Below are positions 34,063 through 41,864 of a DNA stretch of 64,000 nucleotides, one piece after another; position 1 is the first letter of the stretch, and each line of letters starts with the position of its first letter. The notes under the pieces are model-generated. The model made no database searches. It was not told where the DNA came from and was given only the letters and a program-made list of their open reading frames with translations. The stretch lies in assembly GCF_024519455.1 (NCBI RefSeq), contig NZ_JALJRY010000016.1, positions 177,534-241,533 of the forward strand. Direction: 5' to 3'. The DNA is from Streptomyces sp. STR69. GTDB taxonomy: Bacteria; Actinomycetota; Actinomycetes; Streptomycetales; Streptomycetaceae. The translations under genes were made by a program, and so were the position numbers.

Positions 34063-34598
34063 GAGGCGACCGCCTCTAGCGGGGCGACGTCCCGCCAGAA
34101 CTTCGACGGCTGCGGGCCTGTGGCCGTCTGGTACTTGCCTTGGTAGGGGTCGATTTCACCGGTGGAGACGAAGAACATGATCTGCGCGATCTTCATGCCG
34201 GCGTACACCCGTAGCGGACGGACTGGCGAGAGCATCAGCGTCCACTGGCCGTGGAAGCCGATGTCGCCGATGGGGGCGGTGATTTCGACGAAGAGGCCGA
34301 GCCTGCCGACCGAGGAGCGGCCGAACAGCAGCGGTACGAAGGAGTTGGAGCCGACCTGTTCGAGGGTGTGCCCGAGGTACAACTCGCCGGGTTGGAGTAC
34401 GTATCCGTCCGTACCGATTTCCATCTCACGCGTGAGGTTGGGGCGGTGGGAGTCGATAACGGTGTCGGCGTAGGTCAGCAGGGTGGGACCGAGGCGGACG
34501 TTGTAGCTGTTGGGGTTGACCTGTTCCAACTCGAAGGGGTCGATGGTCAGGCGACCGTCGCGGGCAGCGGCGGTGATCTCTGGCCCGGTGAGGATCAC
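34059..34598 (-). CDS. dCTP deaminase-like protein 1
   Basis: A 179-residue protein from GTG 34598 (GTGA overlap with the metallophosphoesterase stop). It matches dCTP deaminase in VNPNSYNVRLGPTLLTY, YVLQPGELYLGHTLE and FGRSSVGRLGLFVEITAP (R94, S95, S96, R99). At the catalytic glutamate position it has methionine (M122 in GQWTLMLSPV). On its own it should not deaminate by the known mechanism. The pairing with protein 2, which has the glutamate but not the RSS motif, is striking. Confidence 0.75.
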   Translation of the reverse strand: MILTGPEITAAARDGRLTIDPFELEQVNPNSYNVRLGPTLLTYADTVIDSHRPNLTREMEIGTDGYVLQPGELYLGHTLEQVGSNSFVPLLFGRSSVGRLGLFVEITAPIGDIGFHGQWTLMLSPVRPLRVYAGMKIAQIMFFVSTGEIDPYQGKYQTATGPQPSKFWRDVAPLEAVAS

Positions 34599-35824
34599 TG
34601 CTCGCCTCCCTCGGTGGCGCCGCCGGGCAAGGCGGTAGCCAGGAGACGGCGTACGGCTTGGCTGAGCCGGAGTCCGGCTTGATGCGTTCGACCGTCCAAG
34701 TGGCTGTCGGCGAGGTAGCCCGTCGTCAGCACGCTGCTCATCGCCGACGGAAGGGGCGTGGGAGCAATGGCCAACGGGCCGACACATTCAGCGAGTTGCC
34801 TGAGCAGCTTGTCGTGGTCCTGGGCCTGCTCGTCAGGAAGGACGGCGTGGACGAGGTGGTTGTCGAAGGGCTCGATGGCCAACAGGTCGCCGAGGGTGAG
34901 TACTTCGCCGAGCGGTACGGAACGGAGGGCGGTCTCGTTGAGGATGACCGCGTCCGCGCCGAGGCCGGAGTGGAGTCGGCTGGCGATCTCTCCCAGCAGA
35001 TAGCTGCGGTCCAACTCCCTATTGCGATAGGGCTCGTTCACGGTGCCGAGCGGACTTGCCAGCTTCTGGCTAACGCGGGAGATCTTCTCCTGCACCGTGG
35101 CGAGGTCTTCGGGAACTACGGTTGTGTTGGGAAAAGTGCATGTGCGAGCGGCCCAGCCGCTGCCAACGGGTTCTGCGGTGGCGTAACCGATGCCGAGTTC
35201 GCGTCCCTTAACGACCAGGGTGTCGCCGATACGCACGGGGCCGTAGGTGTCGCTGTGGCAGTGGCCAGCGAAGATGACGTCCGCGAACGGGCAGGCTGCG
35301 GCCAGCTTCAGGTCCTCCTCGAAGCCGGAGTGGGAGAACACGATCCAGGCGTCGGCTCGGTGGTGGTTCTCCAGCATCACCTCACGCAGGGCATGAGCCG
35401 GGTTGGTGACGTGGTGGCCGTTGCGGTCGCGGGTGGGGATCGTGTTGAACGCCTGGGGGCCCATCACCGCAGTGATGGCAACCCGTTGACCGCCGATCCG
35501 CTTGATGCGTACTCGGTCGAAGAGGGATTTGCCGTTGGCGTCGGAGGCGTTGGCGCACACGGTCATCTCGTGCAGCCCTGGCTCGAAGTAGTGCGGCCAG
35601 CCGTGATTTCCGGGCGCGAGTAGGTCGTACAGGCTGGTGAGGATCTCGCGCTCGATCTGGCCCTTGCCGAAGCGGTAGTAGCCGCTCCCTTCGAAGAAGT
35701 CGCCGCAGTCCACGATCAGGCTCTCGGCCCTGGCGGTGTGGAGGTGGGTGAGCATCGGCGTGGCCGCGTCGAAGGCCGAGTGGACGTCGGTCGTAGCGAT
35801 GATCTTCCGTAAGTGTCGGCTCAT
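34595..35824 (-). CDS. Calcineurin-like metallophosphoesterase (5'-nucleotidase-like)
   Basis: A 409-residue protein from ATG 35824, overlapping the MurA-like stop (ATGA). The dimetal motifs are TTDVHSAF (D-x-H), VDCGDFFEGS (GD), GNHGW (GNH), FSHSGFEEDL and FAGHCHSDT (GHxH). The C-terminal part (LNETALRSVPLGEVLTLGDL ... IEPFDN) resembles the 5'-nucleotidase C-terminal domain. No signal peptide, so intracellular. It probably removes phosphate from a nucleotide intermediate in this pathway. Confidence 0.8.
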   Translation of the reverse strand: MSRHLRKIIATTDVHSAFDAATPMLTHLHTARAESLIVDCGDFFEGSGYYRFGKGQIEREILTSLYDLLAPGNHGWPHYFEPGLHEMTVCANASDANGKSLFDRVRIKRIGGQRVAITAVMGPQAFNTIPTRDRNGHHVTNPAHALREVMLENHHRADAWIVFSHSGFEEDLKLAAACPFADVIFAGHCHSDTYGPVRIGDTLVVKGRELGIGYATAEPVGSGWAARTCTFPNTTVVPEDLATVQEKISRVSQKLASPLGTVNEPYRNRELDRSYLLGEIASRLHSGLGADAVILNETALRSVPLGEVLTLGDLLAIEPFDNHLVHAVLPDEQAQDHDKLLRQLAECVGPLAIAPTPLPSAMSSVLTTGYLADSHLDGRTHQAGLRLSQAVRRLLATALPGGATEGGEQ

Positions 35825-37140
35825 GGGGTGACCTCGCAGATGTCGGCGCCGAGGGCGTGCAGTTTGGTGGGCAGATCGGCGTGTCCGCGGCGGAGTTGGT
35901 CGAGGCCGCCCAGCGTGGTGACACCGCGTGCGGTGAGGCCGGTGATGAGCAGGGCGGAGCCCGTGCGGATGTCGGTGGCCTCCACTCCGGTCCCGGTCAA
36001 CTGCTGCGGACCGGTGAGACGGCACTTGGTGGGCGACAGGTCGTGAATCTCGGCGCCGAGGCGGGCGAATTGGGGCAGTAGGTTGCCGTGGCGGCCGGGG
36101 TTGATGGTGTCGGAGAAGAGATGGGTGCCGGGGCGGGTGAGGGCCAAGGCCATCAGGGGCGGTTCGAAGTCGGCGTCCAGGCCGCCGGGGGCGAGGGAGG
36201 CGACGGCTCGTAGCGGCCGGCTGGTGGGGCGGGTGTCGTGGGCATGGATGGTCAGTACGTCGTCCTCGGTGCTCGCGGGCACGCCGAGCTGTCGTAGAGC
36301 GCTGACCAGGGGAACGACGTCCTCGCCGCGTACGCCGCAGATACGTGCCTCGCCGCCCGTCACTGCAACGGCACAGGCCAGCGTGCCTGCCTCGATCTTG
36401 TCGCCGGGCACCTTCCAGGCGATGGGCTCCGGAGGGGCAGACGGTGGGGGTGCGAGCGAGAGGAGGGACTCGCTGACTCGGCACTGCCATCCGGCCAGCC
36501 GTAGCGCCTCTACGACGCTGAGGACTTCCGGCGAGAGGTTGGGTCCTCCCAGCCGCAGTGGCCGTCCGGCCACGACGGCGCGCAGGACGGCGGCGATGGT
36601 CGCGCCTCGGGAGCGGAAGGGCAGCATGATCGAGACCGTTCCGGTCCGTGCGGGGGCTGCTTCCACGAGGTAGCCCCGGTCGTCGATGGTCGTACGGTCG
36701 CCGAAGTGCTCGTAGACCGTGAAGTGTTGTTCCATGCCGCGTTCCCCGATCCGGCATCCGCCTGGCCAGGGAAGTCGGGCCCGTCCGTATGCACCGAGCA
36801 GCGCTGGTACGAGGTAGTACGAGGCTCGGATGCGTGCGGCGGTTTCGGGGTCGGGCCCAGGTTGCGGCCTGTCGCTGGGCAGGATGACCGCGGTGTGCGG
36901 ATCGGAGACGGGGCGGGCTGTGTGCCAGCCGGACTGTTGGAGCAGGGTGAGCATCGTTTCGACGTCGGTGTTTGTCGGGACGTTGCCCAGGTGCACTGGG
37001 CGGTGCATGGCCGCGGCGGCGGCCAGAAGTGGCAGGGCTGCGTTCTTGGACCCGTCGACAGTTACGGAACCGGCAAGGGGAGTGCCGGGCCGGATGGCGA
37101 CCACTTCGGCGGCGACTGGGGGGATCCGTACGGCTGTCAA
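35821..37140 (-). CDS. MurA-like enolpyruvyl transferase
   Basis: A 439-residue EPT-family enzyme. The start is TTG 37140, preceded by AGGAG. Catalytic residues line up with MurA: K32-N33 in DGSKNAALPLL, loop cysteine C129 and R134 in PGGCRIGERGMEQHF, D322 in GGLDADFEPP and R392 in TDIRTGSALLITG. It should transfer enolpyruvate from PEP to a hydroxyl of a nucleotide-linked acceptor. Normal MurA acts on UDP-GlcNAc; nucleoside antibiotic pathways (NikO/PolA) use relatives on UMP. The divergent loop GERGMEQH (MurA has GARPVDLH) and the operon with nucleotide enzymes suggest a non-peptidoglycan substrate. It starts 3 bases after the HATPase gene stop. Confidence 0.8.
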   Translation of the reverse strand: MTAVRIPPVAAEVVAIRPGTPLAGSVTVDGSKNAALPLLAAAAAMHRPVHLGNVPTNTDVETMLTLLQQSGWHTARPVSDPHTAVILPSDRPQPGPDPETAARIRASYYLVPALLGAYGRARLPWPGGCRIGERGMEQHFTVYEHFGDRTTIDDRGYLVEAAPARTGTVSIMLPFRSRGATIAAVLRAVVAGRPLRLGGPNLSPEVLSVVEALRLAGWQCRVSESLLSLAPPPSAPPEPIAWKVPGDKIEAGTLACAVAVTGGEARICGVRGEDVVPLVSALRQLGVPASTEDDVLTIHAHDTRPTSRPLRAVASLAPGGLDADFEPPLMALALTRPGTHLFSDTINPGRHGNLLPQFARLGAEIHDLSPTKCRLTGPQQLTGTGVEATDIRTGSALLITGLTARGVTTLGGLDQLRRGHADLPTKLHALGADICEVTP

Positions 37141-37143
37141 CCG

Positions 37144-37575
37144 TCAACTCCTTTGCAGGGGAAGGCATCGTGAGGGCTGGTCCGGGCCGCTGACCTTGAA
37201 CTCGGCCCAGCACCGCTTGCCGGATGGCAGTGGTTCGATCCCGTGGCGGTCCGCGAGGGCGGCGACGATGAACAGGCCGCGCCCGCCTTCCTCTTCCGCG
37301 TCCGGCAGTCCGACCTGTGGGGCCTTGGAGCTGGCATCGGTCACCTCGATCAGCAGGCGTTCGTCGCTCAGACAGGCGCCGGCCGAGATGGGGCCGTGGC
37401 CCGCGTGCCGTACCGCGTTGGCGAGCAACTCAGCAGCGACCAACTCCGCTGTCTCCAGGAGTTCCTGATCGAGAGAGGCGTCCCAGGCCCGTATCCCGAT
37501 CGCGAGCTGCTGCCGCGCGGAGCTGGCGGCAGCAGGTGTGCCGTGAACGGGGAAATGGATCTGATGCGCTTCCAT
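37144..37575 (-). CDS. HATPase anti-sigma-like regulator
   Basis: A 143-residue GHKL ATPase from ATG 37575: ELVAAELLANAVRHAG (N box), EVTDASSKAPQVG (G1) and EGGRGLFIVAALADRHG (G2). It heads the leftward operon containing the MurA-like and deaminase-like genes, so it may act as a regulator of that operon. It diverges from the XRE regulator gene across a 167-base promoter region. Confidence 0.75.
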   Translation of the reverse strand: MEAHQIHFPVHGTPAAASSARQQLAIGIRAWDASLDQELLETAELVAAELLANAVRHAGHGPISAGACLSDERLLIEVTDASSKAPQVGLPDAEEEGGRGLFIVAALADRHGIEPLPSGKRCWAEFKVSGPDQPSRCLPLQRS

Positions 37576-37742
37576 GAGCGGCCTCCTGGATCGGTGTGGC
37601 AGCTCCACGCAACCGCTTCGGAGGCAGGCGGGGCCACGCCGTGTGCCGGCGCCGCATGACTTATGCAGGAGCTGCATCGCGGTCAATTGCCGCTCGGTTA
37701 GGCTCGGTTGAGCAGGCAGGATCGGCGACGGCAGAAGGGGCC

Positions 37743-39023
37743 GTGGCACAGATGGCCGAGGCACAGAGTGAAGCGAGACGGATCGGCGAAGTGATCCGTC
37801 AGGCCCGCGTGTTACAGCGGCGTTCGCAGACGGAGGTTGCCGCCGCCCTGGGGTACCACCAGTCGAAGGTGAGCCGTCTGGAGAGCGGCAGGGGCACCGA
37901 GGACGTGCGCACGCTGCGCGAGATCGCGCAGGTGCTGGACATTCCACCGCACCGTCTAGGTCTCGCCGCCTCCTCCGACACCAGCCCCGCCGACCCCGGA
38001 ACAGAGGACATGCACCGCCGTACCTTCCTGGCCGCGAGCGTCGCAGCTCTCGCGGCTCCGCCGTCGTCCACCGCAGCCCATTTCGACCTGGTACAGGTCC
38101 TGCTGCCAGGCACGATCCCTGCTGCCACCGGGCAAGCCCTGGACATCGACGAGCTACGGGACCGGACACGGGACGTACGGCGGATGTTCTGCACGTGCGA
38201 CTACACGGATCTGGAACGGACGCTGCCGGGTCTGATCACCGACCTGCGCCATACCGCCGGCGGCTCATCCGGCTCTGCGGAGGCGTCCGGGTTGCTCGCC
38301 ACCGCGTACCAGACGTCGGTGAGTCTGCTGCTGAAGCGCGCTGATCAGGGCAACGCCTGGCTCGCGGCCGGTCGGGCCATGGCCGAGGCGGAACGGTCGG
38401 GGGATCCCATCGTCCTCGCCGCCAGTGTCCGCGTTCACGCCCACGTCCTCGTGCGCGAGAAGCACACTGCCCCGGCCGTGAACATGGTCCGCCACACTGC
38501 CGACCAGCTCACCGGTTCCTACGACCAGCGCTCGCCCCGGTATCTGGCAGCGGTCGGCCTGTTGTTGCTGCGCGGGGCGACCGCCGCCAGTAGAAACGGC
38601 GATCGCGCCACCACCCAGGACTTCCTCACCGAGGCCAAAGAGGTGGCGCGCTACGTCTCCTTCGACCGACCCGACGCCTGGGCGAACTTCAGCCCCACCA
38701 ACGTGGCCTTGCATGAGATCAGCGCGGCCGTCTCCTTCGGCGACGCCGGCATCGCGCTGGAAACCGCGCGGCCACTCATGCGGCGCCACATTCCCGTCCC
38801 TGAGCGCCGGGCCGCGCTCTGGGTGGAGACCGCCCGCGCCTACAGTCAGCAGGGCAGACTCGCCGACGGCTACCAGGCCCTGCGCATCGCCGAGAGCTGC
38901 GCGGCCCAGGACATCCGCCGCCCGGCCGTACGCGAACTGGTCGCCGACATGGCAGCCCGCGACCGGCGCCGGGCACTGCCCGAGCTGCACCACTTCAGCC
39001 GCCAACTGGGAGTGCCCGCGTGA
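37743..39023 (+). CDS. XRE-family regulator with TPR-like C-terminal region
   Basis: A 426-residue protein. The start is GTG 37743, with AGAAGGGG upstream. The N-terminal Cro/C1 helix-turn-helix is IGEVIRQARVLQRRSQTEVA, then YHQSKVSRLESGRG. The remainder is helical repeats (AEASGLLATAYQTSVSLLLK, AVGLLLLRGATAASRNGD, RAALWVETARAYSQQGRLAD), as in streptomycete regulators that sense a ligand or protein through a TPR domain. It overlaps the flavoprotein gene by four bases and faces the leftward operon, so it probably controls both arms. Confidence 0.75.
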   Translation: MAQMAEAQSEARRIGEVIRQARVLQRRSQTEVAAALGYHQSKVSRLESGRGTEDVRTLREIAQVLDIPPHRLGLAASSDTSPADPGTEDMHRRTFLAASVAALAAPPSSTAAHFDLVQVLLPGTIPAATGQALDIDELRDRTRDVRRMFCTCDYTDLERTLPGLITDLRHTAGGSSGSAEASGLLATAYQTSVSLLLKRADQGNAWLAAGRAMAEAERSGDPIVLAASVRVHAHVLVREKHTAPAVNMVRHTADQLTGSYDQRSPRYLAAVGLLLLRGATAASRNGDRATTQDFLTEAKEVARYVSFDRPDAWANFSPTNVALHEISAAVSFGDAGIALETARPLMRRHIPVPERRAALWVETARAYSQQGRLADGYQALRIAESCAAQDIRRPAVRELVADMAARDRRRALPELHHFSRQLGVPA

Positions 39024-39559
39024 GTGACCAGCCCGACAAGCCGTTCCTCCAGATCGTCGTCTGCGCGGCCGGGGTCGCCGCCGACGTCGGCAAGCTGATC
39101 ACCGCAGCGCACGAGCGGAACTGGGACGTCGGTGTCGTCGCCACCCCGCAAGGGCTCGGCTTCCTCGACGTCGACGCGATCGAGGCACAGACCGGTCTCC
39201 CCATCCGCTCGGCCTGGCGGACACCAGACCAACCGCGCCCGACCCGCCCCGCAGACGCGATCGCGGTCGCCCCGGCCACCTTCAACACCGTCAACAAATG
39301 GGCCGCCGGGATCTCCGACAACCTCGCCCTGGGCATCCTGTGCGAAGCCCCCGCCATGGGCGTACCGGTCGCCGTGCTGCCGTACCTGAACTCCGCCCAG
39401 GCTGCCCACCCCGCGTACCGGCAGAGCCTGGAGCGGCTGCGCGAGATGGGCATCCTGATCGGCAGCTACGAGCCGCACCGGCCGAAGGCCGGCGGCGGTG
39501 CGGACCGCTTCCGCTGGGAGGAAGCCTTGGACCTGCTGGAACCCCGGCTCGCTCGGTAA
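39020..39559 (+). CDS. HFCD-type flavoprotein
   Basis: A 179-residue protein from GTG 39020 (GTGA overlap). It resembles the homo-oligomeric flavin-containing Cys decarboxylase family (PPC decarboxylase, EpiD): VVCAAGVAADVGKLI, IAVAPATFNTVNKWAAGISD and VAVLPYLNSAQAAHPAY. Members bind FMN and act on cysteine-containing or related substrates; some streptomycete versions are uncharacterised. It may supply a redox or decarboxylation step for the adjacent pathway. Confidence 0.65.
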   Translation: MSDQPDKPFLQIVVCAAGVAADVGKLITAAHERNWDVGVVATPQGLGFLDVDAIEAQTGLPIRSAWRTPDQPRPTRPADAIAVAPATFNTVNKWAAGISDNLALGILCEAPAMGVPVAVLPYLNSAQAAHPAYRQSLERLREMGILIGSYEPHRPKAGGGADRFRWEEALDLLEPRLAR

Positions 39560-39575
39560 CCGCAGCCAGGGGTGG

Positions 39576-39971
39576 TCAGGATCCAGGTAGTAGTGCCATG
39601 ACGGTGGATTGGACGAGTTGGGCTGCGGCCAGGAGGTTGGGGAATCCGCCGCAGCGCTCGACGAGGTTCTGGAGCATGTAGCGCAGGGTGCCGGGGTCGC
39701 GGTCGGGTTCGTCCAGACGCGGGGTGATCATGGCGAGGTCGCGCAGGGCGGCGTCCACCTCGGGGTATTGGCCGCGTAATTCTTCCAGGCGCCGTCGGAG
39801 GTCGTCGATACTGTCGCGGGCTTTGTCGACGGCTTCGTTGGTGATGTTGTTGGTCTGGCTGACGTTCTGGGAGAACGCCGCGGCTTGGGCGGGTCCCGTC
39901 ATGTTGCCGGTGTTGATGATGCCGAAGTTGGGTCCGTTGGGAACTGGGTCGGGCTGGCGGCGGATGGCCAT
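39576..39971 (-). CDS. Hypothetical protein sharing a peptide motif with its neighbour
   Basis: A 131-residue protein from ATG 39971 with AGGAGCC upstream. The N-terminus has IINTGNMTGPAQAAAFSQNV, strikingly like the C-terminus of the upstream product (GVMNGGTMIGPAQAAPFSQN). The rest is helical with a predicted coiled-coil (ARDSIDDLRRRLEELRGQYP). The two genes are 25 bases apart on the same strand. The shared motif hints at a common binding partner. Family unknown. Confidence 0.55.
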   Translation of the reverse strand: MAIRRQPDPVPNGPNFGIINTGNMTGPAQAAAFSQNVSQTNNITNEAVDKARDSIDDLRRRLEELRGQYPEVDAALRDLAMITPRLDEPDRDPGTLRYMLQNLVERCGGFPNLLAAAQLVQSTVMALLPGS

Positions 39972-39996
39972 GCGAGGCTCCTGGTGGGGGCGCGGG

Positions 39997-41712
39997 TCAG
40001 TTCTTCTGGGAGGGGTTCTGGGAGAACGGGGCGGCCTGTGCGGGGCCGATCATGGTGCCGCCGTTCATGACGCCGAAGTTGTAGATCGCGGTGGCCTGTT
40101 GCTGGTAGGCGGCGATGTCGACGTTGTGGTCGCGCAGGAAGATCTCGGTGGAGTCGAAGACGCGGCGTTGCATCATCTGCACGTAGTAACGGGCGTCGTC
40201 ATTGGTGTGCATGTCCTCGATCCAGCGGACGCTGTAGACCTCGCGGAGGCTGACCGGTCCGCTGCCCGTGTCGAGTTCGGGGCGTTTGCGGGCCTTGCGA
40301 CGGATGAGCCTGTCGAGGCCGACGTAGACGTCACCGAGGGCGTTGAACGCAGTGCGGCCGAGCCATCTCAGGCTGCGCGGGTCGGCGGGCTTGAGACCGG
40401 CGACCTTCGGGTTGAGCGGGGCCATGATGTGCGGCCGGACGGTGACGCGCAGAAAGCCGCCCTGGTAGGCGAGGTGGACCAGGACGGCGGCGATGAGATC
40501 ACCGTTCCAGGCGGTGACCCGGGCCCAGATATAGCGGCGGGCGATCTCCTCAACGGGCTTGTCGCCAATGTTGTCTTCGGCGAGGGCGTGCAGGGTGCGC
40601 CAGGCGTCGTCGTCGATCTGGTCCCAGCGTTTGTAGTGGATGCCGGCGATGCCGATGACCTCCATGCGTGGGATGGGGTGATCGCGGTGATGGGCGGGTG
40701 CCGGGTCGTCCAGTCGGCGCGCGACATGCGTGTGCAATTGGGCCACGGTGAAGTGCTTCAGCGGCTTGCGGGCCACTGGCTTGTTGTGCTGAGACAGGGC
40801 ATCCAGAACGGCCTTTGCCACCTCGGCCATGTCGGGTTGACCCGGGCGTTGTGCTGGCGAAGCGAGTCCCGAAGGCAGTCCGGTGTCGTCGTCTCCGACA
40901 TCCTGGTTCTCGGGGGCTGGCTCGACGTCGATGCCGATGACCGCGGGCGGCCATGCCTGAAGACCCGCTCCGAGAAAGCGGTCCCGGTCGCCGCTCTGGC
41001 GGCGCTCGCGGAGATACGGCAGAGCGTGGGCCTGAACGGCTGTCGGAGCCGCGTGCAGTTCCCCGGCCAACAGGGCGTTGAGGCGTGTCTGTGCCAGGTA
41101 GCGCTCGACCAGGTACACGCCCCACACCCCGACGATCAGAGTGAGGGCGGCCCACCCCACCGTCAGGCTGCCGGCGATGGCCTGCCAGACGACAACCGCG
41201 ACTACCGCAGCGACGGACCATCGCCGTTTCCGCATATGGCGTATGGCGCGGTCCGAGGCTTCCACCACGGGCTCCTGGTGGAAGCCGTACACCGGCACCG
41301 GCCGCTTCGACTTCTTGATCCTCCGCCGAACCCAGACCGCGTAGTCCTCACCCACAACGACCGACGGTGGTACCGGCTCGGAGGAACCGGCGGCCTTCTC
41401 CGCTTCCTTGGGAGGAAAGAGCCACCGAAACCGCTTCCGTACGGCTGCCTTCAACTCCTTCCACAGCCGGGCCAGTTCGGCGCGTAACACGGCCAGCCAG
41501 TCCGTACGGGCGAAGGCCGCAGCGCTCAACCGGCGGGTGATCTCCTCGGTATAGACCCCATGCTTGATCACTTCCCGCGCATCAGTCGCAGTCCCCAACG
41601 GCACCGCTGGTGCCGAAAAGACAGAATGATGCTCCGCGTAGGACAAGTCCTCCACCCCCGTGTGTTCGATGCCCCACCGCGACACCTGAATACGGCGGAC
41701 GCAGAGGGGCAT
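39997..41712 (-). CDS. Two-helix membrane protein, hypothetical
   Basis: About 571 residues from ATG 41712 (a TTG at 41787 could extend it). Near residues 165-210 two adjacent hydrophobic stretches (WSVAAVVAVVVWQAIAGSLT, ALTLIVGVWGVYLVERYL) form a membrane hairpin. Large soluble parts lie on both sides; the C-terminal part has ARYYVQMMQRRVFDSTEIFL and ends with the GPAQAAPFSQN motif shared with the next gene. No family recognised. It may be an effector or sensor of the mobilizable element. Confidence 0.5.
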   Translation of the reverse strand: MPLCVRRIQVSRWGIEHTGVEDLSYAEHHSVFSAPAVPLGTATDAREVIKHGVYTEEITRRLSAAAFARTDWLAVLRAELARLWKELKAAVRKRFRWLFPPKEAEKAAGSSEPVPPSVVVGEDYAVWVRRRIKKSKRPVPVYGFHQEPVVEASDRAIRHMRKRRWSVAAVVAVVVWQAIAGSLTVGWAALTLIVGVWGVYLVERYLAQTRLNALLAGELHAAPTAVQAHALPYLRERRQSGDRDRFLGAGLQAWPPAVIGIDVEPAPENQDVGDDDTGLPSGLASPAQRPGQPDMAEVAKAVLDALSQHNKPVARKPLKHFTVAQLHTHVARRLDDPAPAHHRDHPIPRMEVIGIAGIHYKRWDQIDDDAWRTLHALAEDNIGDKPVEEIARRYIWARVTAWNGDLIAAVLVHLAYQGGFLRVTVRPHIMAPLNPKVAGLKPADPRSLRWLGRTAFNALGDVYVGLDRLIRRKARKRPELDTGSGPVSLREVYSVRWIEDMHTNDDARYYVQMMQRRVFDSTEIFLRDHNVDIAAYQQQATAIYNFGVMNGGTMIGPAQAAPFSQNPSQKN

Positions 41713-41864
41713 CGTCCTCGCGCATGGCAAGCGCTGCCATAGCGCAAACCCGCACAAGCGGCGCACAGAGACATTCGGATCGAACAATGACCGAAAGGCG
41801 CCTCCGTGTTGTGGGGTTTACCGACGACACAGACGGGGTTCCGCCGGAACCCGATCGTCGGGCC

